The translations under genes and the position numbers were made by a program. 35,853 nt of DNA from a virus. The notes below the pieces were generated by a model. That model was not told the origin of the DNA. It saw nothing but the letters and a program-made list of their open reading frames with translations, and did not search any database. Of this stretch, positions 31,015-35,853 are shown piece after piece; the stretch's first letter is position 1, and the number at the start of each line of letters is the position of its first letter. The stretch covers positions 1 to 35,853 of IMG/VR virus record IMGVR_UViG_3300028558_000068; one strand, given 5' to 3'.

Positions 31015-31335
31015 ATGGATAACTGGGACTCAATAGCAGACGAAAAGAGTGTTAAGGGCGGCATACGTCAAAATCCCGCAACGCTATTTCAAGCTGTTCA
31101 TAAAAGACTGGATATTCTTGAAAAGAAACTAGACGCTATTATTAAACACCTTTCAGGGGAAGAAGAAATTGGTTCTACTTCTGACGGAAAAGGCCAACCA
31201 AATTTCGGCAAAATAACCGAAGGAAAGTTTGAGCCACCGTTTTATGAAGCGGGTGGCGATATGGCCACTGATGCCTATGAAAGAGAATTTGACCAAGAGG
31301 GGTTTAACCAGAGTATAGCTAATGAAAATTCTTAA
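31015..31335 (+). CDS. early protein with central coiled coil, 106 aa
   Basis: MDNWDSIADEKSVKGGIRQN, then a helix AVHKRLDILEKKLDAIIKHL and an acidic disordered end (FEPPFYEAGGDMATDAYERE). Follows the SSB-like gene by two bases. Unrecognised; may be its partner given the spacing. Confidence 0.55.
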   Translation: MDNWDSIADEKSVKGGIRQNPATLFQAVHKRLDILEKKLDAIIKHLSGEEEIGSTSDGKGQPNFGKITEGKFEPPFYEAGGDMATDAYEREFDQEGFNQSIANENS

Positions 31336-31441
31336 CATGCCAACAAACATTCTTAGATTTTCCGGCAGTATTGAACTAAAACCAGAGGAAGTAGCCAGAC
31401 TTGTTATGGGCAAAGATATCCAGGTTAGTGTTGTGGGCTAA
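31322..31441 (+). CDS. 39-aa early protein
   Basis: MKILNMPTNILRFSGSIELK then PEEVARLVMGKDIQVSVVG: beta-turn-helix-beta pattern. Overlaps the upstream coding end by 14 bases; a second Met at residue 6 would remove most of the overlap. Small and unrecognised. Confidence 0.45.
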   Translation: MKILNMPTNILRFSGSIELKPEEVARLVMGKDIQVSVVG

Positions 31442-31526
31442 ATTCGCTCAATCACCAATGTAGCAACTGATGGAGAGGACAAGAAAACTGTGTATAAGTT
31501 GCGTGTGTCGCAGGCAGACGTGGTGG

Positions 31527-31532
31527 TACAAT
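31527..31532 (+). promoter_or_regulatory. extended -10 before NinG-like gene, leaderless
   Basis: TGGTACAAT with AGGGGA between the -10 and the ATG, placing transcription start at the codon. The AGGGGA is too close to the ATG to act as a normal Shine-Dalgarno. No clear -35. Confidence 0.5.
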
Positions 31533-31538
31533 AGGGGA

Positions 31539-31922
31539 ATGAAATCGGTAACTAGAAAGATACAAGATAAGCTCTGGGAACATTGTAAACGAATAACCCG
31601 TGAAAAATACAAAAACCAAGATGGAAGTTTTAACTGTTTCACCTGTGGGCGTAGGATTGATTCACCATCAAGTGCCCAAACTGGACACTTTATCCCCTCT
31701 TCAATCTGTGGTGCTTACCTACGGTATGACCTCCGTAATCTTAGAATTCAATGCTACCACTGCAACATTAATCTTGGAGGAAGCGGGGCAACATATTATA
31801 AAAACCTCGTGGCGGAAGTCGGCCAAGTAGCAGTTGACCAACTCTTCAAAGACAAACAGAAAATCGTCAAAGCCCTTGAACATTATCAAAAACTCCTCAA
31901 AGAATACGAAGCCTTCTTATGA
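31539..31922 (+). CDS. ninG: NinG/Rap-like recombination endonuclease
   Basis: 127 residues from MKSVTRKIQDKLWEHCKRIT. Cys33/Cys36 (CFTCGRR), TGHFIPSS (His50), LRYDLRNLRIQCYHCN (Cys72/Cys75) and GGSGATYYKNLVAEVGQVAV reproduce the lambda NinG order CxxC...GH...R...NI..QC..CN...SGN...Y...G...VD. Lambda NinG (Rap) is a structure-specific nuclease acting on recombination intermediates. The protein is shorter than lambda's, lacking its N-terminal zinc segment. An in-frame ATG 23 codons upstream exists, but the promoter-adjacent ATG is preferred. Confidence 0.82.
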   Translation: MKSVTRKIQDKLWEHCKRITREKYKNQDGSFNCFTCGRRIDSPSSAQTGHFIPSSICGAYLRYDLRNLRIQCYHCNINLGGSGATYYKNLVAEVGQVAVDQLFKDKQKIVKALEHYQKLLKEYEAFL

Positions 31923-32002
31923 GTCAGAAGGATATAGAAACTAACCATGCTAACAACACTAACGATATATTTGTGGCAGAAGATATTAGAAAATATAGAT
32001 GA
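31919..32002 (+). CDS. 27-aa ORF after NinG
   Basis: MSQKDIETNHANNTNDIFVA then EDIRKYR. Its ATG overlaps the NinG stop (ATGA), the same coupling seen between many genes here, but it also overlaps a longer membrane-protein ORF in another frame. Only one of the two may matter. Confidence 0.3.
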   Translation: MSQKDIETNHANNTNDIFVAEDIRKYR

Positions 32003-32120
32003 GGATAAGGTATCACTTTTCACCGTGTTTTTCACCGTGTTTGGGTGCTTAGGTTTCATGCTTCTCTCCCTCCTCACCGACATCGCCCTTATAGGTTTAT
32101 TATTTAGTCATTGGAAGTAG
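31947..32120 (+). CDS. 57-aa membrane protein
   Basis: MLTTLTIYLWQKILENIDED, then two hydrophobic stretches (VSLFTVFFTVFGCLGFMLLS and ALIGLLF) and a basic end. A tandem TTTTCACCGTGTT repeat in the DNA encodes FTVF-FTVF. Likely a small membrane protein of the early region; function unknown. Confidence 0.5.
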   Translation: MLTTLTIYLWQKILENIDEDKVSLFTVFFTVFGCLGFMLLSLLTDIALIGLLFSHWK

Positions 32121-32157
32121 CCCCACCCACTAGCTTATTACATAACTAATAAAGAAG

Positions 32158-32316
32158 ATGAAATACATAACCGTAACACTTATAGCCATAACCACCATGA
32201 TGGTGATTGGGGCAATTCTCAATAGCCATGATTTAGCAACAAAACCCTGTTCTTTTTTCGCTAATTATACTACTGCTGAAATACCACTTCGCTGTTTAAC
32301 CACCCCTACTAAGTAA
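32158..32316 (+). CDS. small secreted or membrane-tethered protein, 52 aa
   Basis: MKYITVTLIAITTMMVIGAI is a signal-peptide-like or anchor helix. The remainder (LNSHDLATKPCSFFANYTTA, EIPLRCLTTPTK) has just two cysteines that could form a disulfide outside the cytoplasm. A weak Shine-Dalgarno (AAAGAAG) overlaps the start. Its stop lies within a 13-bp direct repeat that flanks the following structured element. Could be exported to modify the envelope; unproven. Confidence 0.55.
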   Translation: MKYITVTLIAITTMMVIGAILNSHDLATKPCSFFANYTTAEIPLRCLTTPTK

Positions 32317-32599
32317 CTATGTCGTGTTTGCGGACGTTAAACGCAAAAGAGAAAGTTCTTTCTGTGGTGGTGTGGCGGAAAAGGTAGACGCATTGAGTCA
32401 ATCGACAGTCAGGTGCGGGAAACGACAACATCAAACTTGGGTCACCCCCAAGAGTTACCGCAAATAGAGAGTCTGTCCACAAGGTTGATTACCATGCAAG
32501 GTGACTATACGAGTAATGCTTATCAGTAGGCATAAGACACTGCCTCTCGTCAAATCCTTGCCACCACCACAGAGAGAGCTTTCTATTACTAAGTAACTA
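32307..32599 (+). repeat. structured element bounded by 13-bp direct repeats
   Basis: TACTAAGTAACTA occurs perfectly at 32307-32319 and 32587-32599. Between them lie a 6-bp hairpin (TTTGCG/CGCAAA, 32327-32347) and the long-stem RNA element. Direct repeats outside an inverted-repeat-ended block resemble a small insertion with a target duplication, although the left repeat is 30 bases from the inverted repeat. Recombination between the repeats would remove the block cleanly. Confidence 0.5.
32350..32584 (+). ncRNA. 235-nt structured RNA closed by a 23-bp stem
   Basis: Positions 32350-32372 pair with 32562-32584 over 23 uninterrupted base pairs including two U-G pairs. Those U-G pairs would be A-C mismatches in the other strand, so the RNA is read from the plus strand. 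Inside are TGCGG/CCGCA (32414-32418, 32458-32462) enclosing CTTGGG-TCACC-CCCAAG (32436-32452), and AGGCA/TGCCT (32528-32532, 32541-32545). The 5' part (TGGCGGAAAAGGTAGACGC) looks like a tRNA-Leu D-arm and GTCAAATCC like a T-loop, but no anticodon arm or T-stem forms. No known RNA family recognised. Confidence 0.65.
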
Positions 32600-32606
32600 C
32601 TAGAGT

Positions 32607-33104
32607 ATGAAAACCCTTAAAACCGAAGACATTTTCAAAAAAGGCGACTTGTTCGATTACATTGACCCCAACATCTCGCTCCTACCGAATACGTTTAAAG
32701 AAAAAAAAGGAACGTATACAAGCGTGGAATTAGGAAAACCCATGACTTTTGCGGAAATGGAATCACAAAAACCTGAAATTCTTACATTGGGCGATGTCTA
32801 CCACGCTATTACAAGTGGCCAGTGCTTAGAAGACGGTTGGTCAAATTTCTTCTTTGTAAGAAACAATGAGGGCAATGTTTCCGTCGTCTGCGTGGCCCGC
32901 CACGATGGGCAGTGGTTCGTGCACGTGTACCGGCTTGACTACGCTCACCGTTGGAACGCTGCGAGCCGCGTGTTCCTTCGCAACTATTCTGTCGGACACT
33001 CTGAATCGGGTTCGGTAGACATTTTGAACCTTCGGGCGCTTAAAAAGCAAGTAGCAAAACTAGAGAGTATCCTAGAAACAGGGCTTAATAAGAACTTGCT
33101 ATGA
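32607..33104 (+). CDS. hypothetical protein with CPR-type sequence, 165 aa
   Basis: MKTLKTEDIFKKGDLFDYID opens the protein; the core is GDVYHAITSGQCLEDGWSNF, FFVRNNEGNVSVVCVARHDG, WFVHVYRLDYAHRWNAASRV and FLRNYS. The 'V.V....W.V..Y.L....W.AGSRVF.RN' pattern is familiar from many uncharacterised Parcubacteria proteins. The DNA encoding it (about 32880-32995) is clearly more GC-rich than its surroundings, suggesting acquisition from a host genome. It is a probable alpha/beta protein; function unknown. Confidence 0.65.
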   Translation: MKTLKTEDIFKKGDLFDYIDPNISLLPNTFKEKKGTYTSVELGKPMTFAEMESQKPEILTLGDVYHAITSGQCLEDGWSNFFFVRNNEGNVSVVCVARHDGQWFVHVYRLDYAHRWNAASRVFLRNYSVGHSESGSVDILNLRALKKQVAKLESILETGLNKNLL

Positions 33105-33283
33105 ACCCAGAACCCCTCATCAGTGTCCCCAAAGCGTGGTTAGAACGGCTGGCAGAGTTGAACAGAAATTGTAAAAATAGCCGTATCGAAGTAATCGGCA
33201 GACAATATTTAATGTTACTCCACGGCTACATTGAAAGCGCCGAGTATTTATTAGCAAGTAAGGCAGAGGATTTACTCAAATGA
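33101..33283 (+). CDS. helical 60-aa protein
   Basis: MNPEPLISVPKAWLERLAEL then RNCKNSRIEVIGRQYLMLLH and GYIESAEYLLASKAEDLLK. All-helical. ATGA overlap with the preceding gene shows coupling. Its stop touches the first stem of the next structured region. Not recognised. Confidence 0.55.
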   Translation: MNPEPLISVPKAWLERLAELNRNCKNSRIEVIGRQYLMLLHGYIESAEYLLASKAEDLLK

Positions 33284-33485
33284 CACCCCTGCCGTACTAT
33301 GACCGGCGTTAAATAAATCGTAGGGGTGGGTTGGAGAAGGCACTTTGGGGGCGTAGAAATACACACAGAGTGTCGTCCCTAGCCCATCAAGGAAGTTGGT
33401 TGAAACCTCTGTTCAAGTAGCAATATGGTTTGTTTATGAAAAAACTTTCCTTACGGCTCCAACACCTTGAACAGAGTTTCCAGCC
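33284..33485 (+). ncRNA. pseudoknotted structured RNA region
   Basis: No ORF. Stems: CACCCCT/AGGGGTG (33284-33290, 33322-33328) with inner GCCG/CGGC; GTTGGAG/CTCCAAC (33330-33336, 33457-33463); GGCACT/AGTGTC (33339-33344, 33369-33374); AAGGAAGTT/AACTTTCCTT (33389-33397, 33443-33452); and a 19-bp stem pairing 33398-33417 with 33466-33485 with one bulge on each strand. The GTTGGAG and AAGGAAGTT partners lie inside the loop of the 19-bp stem, so a full fold needs a pseudoknot; otherwise two folds compete. Ends about 30 bases before the next ATG. Confidence 0.6.
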
Positions 33486-33514
33486 CGCTTCCATTATTCG
33501 CTAATGAAATAAAG

Positions 33515-33658
33515 ATGAAAACAACTAAAAAATGTCCTGTAATAGTAAGGGTTTCGTATCCAGGTGGAACGGTAGTTGAGTCGAGGGTACCGCTTTGGAA
33601 AGCGTATGCAATTGCTTCAGAACTTGAAAAGGAAAAGTTTAAGAATGAAGAACTATGA
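33515..33658 (+). CDS. small protein, 47 aa
   Basis: MKTTKKCPVIVRVSYPGGTV then VESRVPLWKAYAIASELEKE: beta hairpin followed by a helix. The start here is preferred over an ATG 16 codons upstream, which is inside the structured RNA region. Coupled to the next gene by ATGA. No known family. Confidence 0.55.
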   Translation: MKTTKKCPVIVRVSYPGGTVVESRVPLWKAYAIASELEKEKFKNEEL

Positions 33659-33918
33659 ACCCTACACCAGAGAATACTTGGGAAATAGAATTTGATAAAA
33701 CTTTCGTCTGCCAGTGCATGCTCTGTAGTGAGCACAATCACGAATTTTCCACCACGGCGGAATATATGAAATCTTTCATTCGCCAAACCCCCCTCACCCA
33801 AGTTTCAGCCTGTCGCCACGCCATACTGGATAAACTGGCGAAAGGTATTGAGGGAATGAAATTTACTGATGAGGCCGACAGAGACTGGTTACAAGAATGG
33901 ATACAAGAAAATCTATAA
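33655..33918 (+). CDS. hypothetical protein, 87 aa
   Basis: MNPTPENTWEIEFDKTFVCQ, CMLCSEHNHEFSTTAEYMKS, then helices (ACRHAILDKLAKGIEGMKFT) and a WLQEWIQENL end. Cys19/Cys21/Cys24 and nearby His could bind metal. Unrecognised. Followed one base later by the next start. Confidence 0.55.
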   Translation: MNPTPENTWEIEFDKTFVCQCMLCSEHNHEFSTTAEYMKSFIRQTPLTQVSACRHAILDKLAKGIEGMKFTDEADRDWLQEWIQENL

Positions 33919-33919
33919 T

Positions 33920-34138
33920 ATGAAAAATACCAAAACCATCATCGGTGAATATTTGGAGAGAAATGACGTTAACGGCTTGGCGGCATTTTTCCGAGCATAC
34001 TTGGAAGATGAGATGGAGGAGCGAGAGAAGCTACGGATGAAGATAGAGGGGATACCAGACACCTTGCCTCAATTACAAAGTGACGAATACGATAAGGGAC
34101 TGGCGGATATGAAAAAAAAGATATTGAAACTGATATGA
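33920..34138 (+). CDS. acidic helical protein, 72 aa
   Basis: MKNTKTIIGEYLERNDVNGL then AAFFRAYLEDEMEEREKLRM and LADMKKKILKLI. All-helical, amphipathic. The ATG nearest the upstream stop is used; an overlapping ATG 17 codons earlier is less likely. ATGA overlap with the zinc-ribbon gene. Confidence 0.55.
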   Translation: MKNTKTIIGEYLERNDVNGLAAFFRAYLEDEMEEREKLRMKIEGIPDTLPQLQSDEYDKGLADMKKKILKLI

Positions 34139-34365
34139 TTAGAAAAGAAACTGTTTGTCCTGATTGCTTATGCCACTACACCTTAGGCAATCTTCACGTT
34201 TGTCCGCCACTGATTAAAGCACTTATGACTATGAGTAAAATACCCAAATGTCCCCGTTGTAAAAAGCCCATGAAGCCCCAGTACGACCCTATTGCTAAAA
34301 AGATTACGGGGTATATCTGGCGGTGTAAATACGACCATAGCAATTTGGTGCTTTCAATCGGCTAA
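34135..34365 (+). CDS. double zinc-binding protein, last early gene
   Basis: 76 residues with two metal-site halves: CPDCLCH...C (Cys8, 11, 13, His14, Cys23), and CPRCKKPM...YIWRCKYDH (Cys39, 42, 64, His68). The second half resembles the zinc ribbon of the gene at 27.8 kb (CPKCHEPM...YCWRCKH). It is followed immediately by a bidirectional terminator. Presumably nucleic-acid or protein binding; not assigned. Confidence 0.62.
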   Translation: MIRKETVCPDCLCHYTLGNLHVCPPLIKALMTMSKIPKCPRCKKPMKPQYDPIAKKITGYIWRCKYDHSNLVLSIG

Positions 34366-34395
34366 CAAAAAACCCGCTTATAAGGCGGGCGTTTT
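34365..34395. terminator. bidirectional terminator between converging operons
   Basis: CCCGC-TTATAAG-GCGGG stem (34373-34389), with AAAAAA on the left and GTTTTG on the right. Ends the plus-strand early transcript and, on the other strand, the minus-strand lysis-like group. Confidence 0.75.
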
Positions 34396-34434
34396 GTTGG
34401 TGCTGTTATTGCTTACGCCACAGAGCCACCACCA

Positions 34435-34668
34435 CTAAAATACCAGACTGGTGTTTGCCACGGTGGAGTTGTTGGTGAATACGGCGGACAAGAATGGTGG
34501 AGTTGTTGGTGAATACGGCGGACACGGTGGAGTTGTTGGTGAATACGGCGGATATGATGGTTGGTAATTAGGAATTACTTGGGGAACGTAGACAATTCTG
34601 TTTATCCTTTCCAATTCCATACGAAGTTTTGCTACCTCCTCTTTTAATTCTTTTAGTTCCTTTTCCAT
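34435..34668 (-). CDS. coiled-coil protein with frame-shifted PPYSPTTPP repeats, 77 aa
   Basis: The N-terminal helix MEKELKELKEEVAKLRMELE is followed by Pro/Tyr sequence with two copies of PPYSPTTPP. The third DNA copy of the repeat is read in another frame as SAVFTNNST. Spacing between units is 3 then 7 bases, so the third unit is shifted. The protein is probably a small oligomeric anchor with a flexible tail. The ATG is 1 base from the previous stop. Confidence 0.55.
   Translation of the reverse strand: MEKELKELKEEVAKLRMELERINRIVYVPQVIPNYQPSYPPYSPTTPPCPPYSPTTPPFLSAVFTNNSTVANTSLVF
34462..34552. repeat. three copies of a 27-bp tandem repeat
   Basis: Identical 27-base units at 34462-34488, 34496-34522 and 34526-34552 with 7- and 3-base spacers. 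They lie inside the coding sequence of a minus-strand gene; the uneven spacers change the reading frame after the second unit. A slippage or recombination hot spot. Confidence 0.85.
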
Positions 34669-34669
34669 A

Positions 34670-34876
34670 TTATTTCACACTCATACCTGCAACCGCACGG
34701 GCACCAATAGAGGCCGTGTTGCTTTGATATAAGTGGAACGCTGAGAATACGCCTAAGATAGCAATAACTAAGGCCGCCCAAGGTTGAGGAATCATCGGAG
34801 TAATACTCTGAATGAATCCTAAAACGACTGTTAGTACTCCACCCACCCACGCCCACTTTTCATTTTGAGTCAACAT
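34670..34876 (-). CDS. holin-like two-helix membrane protein, 68 aa
   Basis: MLTQNEKWAWVGGVLTVVLG with FIQSITPMIPQPWAALVIAI and LGVFSAFHLYQ: two membrane helices with a short Pro-containing turn and a polar C-terminus. Size and topology fit small class II holins. It lies in the same operon as an SLT-type lysozyme, which strengthens a lysis role. Confirmation would need function. Confidence 0.6.
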   Translation of the reverse strand: MLTQNEKWAWVGGVLTVVLGFIQSITPMIPQPWAALVIAILGVFSAFHLYQSNTASIGARAVAGMSVK

Positions 34877-34902
34877 TTGAATTAGTTAGTTATTCTAATA
34901 AT

Positions 34903-35034
34903 CTATATTCCTGCGATGATACAAATACCAGCAACAATCGCTAAAACTCCGGTAATAATAACAGGCCACGGTGCGAATACTAATCCCAAACCAACACTAA
35001 CGAGAAGCGCACCCCAAAAAATTCGGCTATACAT
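34903..35034 (-). CDS. 43-aa membrane protein
   Basis: MYSRIFWGALLVSVGLGLVF then APWPVIITGVLAIVAGICII: two hydrophobic helices separated by APWP. Lies between the lysozyme-like gene and the holin-like gene. No Shine-Dalgarno. It could be a second holin, antiholin or pinholin. Confidence 0.5.
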   Translation of the reverse strand: MYSRIFWGALLVSVGLGLVFAPWPVIITGVLAIVAGICIIAGI

Positions 35035-35067
35035 ATTTATAATAAGTTACGAATAATACTCAGTATA

Positions 35068-35511
35068 CTACTGCCAGCAGTTTTGGCTACTTTTCCAAGG
35101 AGATAATCCTTGCTCTTGAATGAGGTGAATACCAAATGCCACGTTGTCTTGCCAGTCGTCTATGTCTAGCCCCATCGCTTCTGCTTCGGGAATATGGGTA
35201 CTGTTTATTTGGAAAATTGAACGGTCTGTGGTGGTGGCGTGGAAGCGACCTTTTCTATCCGTGTAGGCAGGATTGACGTTAATGGCGTCGGGGTCAAACC
35301 CGCTTTCGCACTGGATTACCTTGGGCAGTAATTTAAGCGTCGTGGTAGAGATTTGGGCTTTCTGGGCGGCTTCTATGACGTAGGAGAGTACGTCTGTCGT
35401 TGTAGAGGCAATCTGTGGGCTTGTGGTGGCTTGTAGAGGCGTGGAACTGGCCTGATATGAACCGCTAGTGGAACAAAAAAGTAATAGACACGAGAATAAG
35501 GGTATGATGAT
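35068..35511 (-). CDS. lipoprotein-like SLT/lysozyme-fold protein without a standard start codon
   Basis: An open frame of about 147 codons. A hydrophobic stretch ending in cysteine (IPLFSCLLLFC) looks like a lipoprotein signal peptide. After a Thr/Ser linker, the domain reads VLSYVIEAAQKAQ, KVIQCESGFDPDAIN (catalytic Glu in CESGF), DRSIFQINSTHIPEA, DIDDWQDNVAFGIHLIQEQG and SPWKSS. This is the ES...GLFQIN...W.DNV..A..I...G..PW pattern of transglycosylases. No ATG, GTG or TTG occurs in frame upstream of the domain; candidates are ATC (35511, 35508) or ATA (35505), right after a TAA. Start is therefore provisional. Confidence 0.6.
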   Translation of the reverse strand: MIIPLFSCLLLFCSTSGSYQASSTPLQATTSPQIASTTTDVLSYVIEAAQKAQISTTTLKLLPKVIQCESGFDPDAINVNPAYTDRKGRFHATTTDRSIFQINSTHIPEAEAMGLDIDDWQDNVAFGIHLIQEQGLSPWKSSQNCWQ

Positions 35512-35514
35512 AGT

Positions 35515-35713
35515 TTATTAAAGGGGAGTGCGGTCGTATCCTGTCTTTGCCCTACACGACGAGGGTAGAGGCCAGACTTTTCTCGTTTCAGTAATACTCT
35601 TCAACCCCGTTCGGCTAGGTAATGCCTTATGAGGGCAACATTATTAGCAACGGGATAACTAATGCTATGGCACAGAACGCTTATGAGGCGTTTTCGGCCA
35701 TACACCAATTATA
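35515..35713 (-). promoter_or_regulatory. promoter and structured leader of lysis-like group
   Basis: Minus-strand TGCTATAAT (extended -10, TATAAT at 35708-35713), weak -35. Predicted start coincides with an ATG opening MAENAS-stop (35701-35681), possibly a six-codon leader peptide. It runs through the hairpin AACGC-CTCATAA-GCGTT. Then follow TGCC-CTCATAAG-GGCA, ATTAG/CTAAT and CCCGTT/AACGGG. About 190 bases precede the lysozyme-like frame. Attenuation-type control is possible. Confidence 0.5.
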
Positions 35714-35770
35714 GCACTATGAACCGAAAATACTATCGGTATCTCTGGATATACTTCCAGACACAATTAT

Positions 35771-35806
35771 AAAAAAGCCGCCCACCGTGCAAATAGGTAA
35801 GCGGCT
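35771..35806 (-). terminator. minus-strand intrinsic terminator
   Basis: AGCCGC (35801-35806, read on minus) pairs with GCGGCT (35776-35781) around a 19-base loop with an inner ACC/GGT, followed by TTTTT. Placed to stop transcripts entering from the right end, just before the promoter at 35708. Confidence 0.8.
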
Positions 35807-35821
35807 GGCCTAAGGTAATCA

Positions 35822-35853
35822 AAATAAAAAGGGTAGTCGTGTGGGGCGACTAC
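35822..35853 (-). terminator. terminal hairpin at right end, minus-strand terminator
   Basis: GTAGTCG/CGACTAC (35833-35839, 35847-35853), perfect 7 bp, 7-base loop, then CCC and TTTTTATTTT on the minus strand. It lies at the very end of the window, so its upstream gene is either outside or, if the genome is circular, the late operon ending at position 92. Confidence 0.75.

Noticed and set aside
32401-32430. Signal recognition particle RNA (GTCAGGTGCGGGAAA resembles the SRP loop)
   Set aside because: The AGCAG half of the symmetric loop and the GGAA tetraloop stem are missing.
32360-32571. tRNA-Leu gene, possibly with an intron
   Set aside because: The D-arm and 3' end look right, but no anticodon stem-loop of normal size and no T-stem can be formed (CTCTC against CCTTG), and the 'acceptor' would be 23 bp. 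Group I R/S elements are also not convincing here.
34462-34552. CRISPR array
   Set aside because: Only three 27-bp units with 3- and 7-bp spacers, inside a coding sequence; this is a tandem repeat.
1-35853. Recoded genetic code (TGA as Gly, as in Gracilibacteria/Absconditabacteria)
   Set aside because: Many ATGA overlaps and gene ends use TGA as a stop, and no frame needs TGA as sense.

Overview
The window looks like most or all of a tailed bacteriophage genome recovered from a metagenome. It has a podovirus-style particle: large terminase, portal, scaffold, HK97/P22-type capsid protein, a gp11-like tail adaptor, a gp12-like nozzle, two large ejection-type proteins and tail fibres. There is no integrase, DNA or RNA polymerase, primase or helicase, so replication must rely heavily on the host. 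TGA is used as a stop many times, so the code is standard. The likely host is a Patescibacteria (CPR) cell, most likely of the Parcubacteria type. The reasons are style rather than a database match: Thr/Ser-rich 'ATSTFAGG' and 'GIGTTSP' fibre repeats, Sec signal peptides on fibre- and lectin-like proteins, and a 165-residue protein with a locally GC-rich 'WNAASRVF' segment.

Layout. The minus strand from about 27.95 kb down to 0.1 kb is the late region. It reads, in transcription order: two zinc-ribbon proteins, TerS-like protein, TerL, portal, four small proteins, scaffold, and a capsid gene split by a group I intron with a decayed LAGLIDADG ORF. Then come a double inverted repeat (possible pseudoknot), a new promoter and a glycan cassette (GT4-like, GT2, DUF5672, FkbM methyltransferase, GT11, GT17, GT2). 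A hairpin, an operator-like palindrome and another promoter follow, then the tail module, two fibres (one with an SGNH hydrolase domain), a LamG lectin, small membrane proteins and a papain-like protease. One 35-codon membrane-protein gene with its own promoter points the opposite way at 6.9 kb.

The plus strand from 28.77 to 34.37 kb is an early-type region of many small genes, including an SSB-like protein and a NinG-like nuclease. It is punctuated by long gene-free stretches that fold strongly. A bidirectional terminator at 34.38 kb separates it from a small minus-strand lysis-like group: an SLT/lysozyme-fold lipoprotein lacking a normal start codon, and small membrane proteins. Two minus-strand terminators sit at the extreme right end, where they would stop the late transcript if the molecule is circular.

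Expression signals repeat. Several genes have a -10 box six or seven bases before the ATG (leaderless mRNA). Two late promoters share TGGTATA(A/C)T and make short leaders consisting mostly of a hairpin against the start codon, with no Shine-Dalgarno. The main novelty candidates are the structured RNA spacers (28.1, 29.4, 32.4, 33.3 and 35.6 kb), the intron in the capsid gene, and phage-encoded proteins that look built for export to the host surface.
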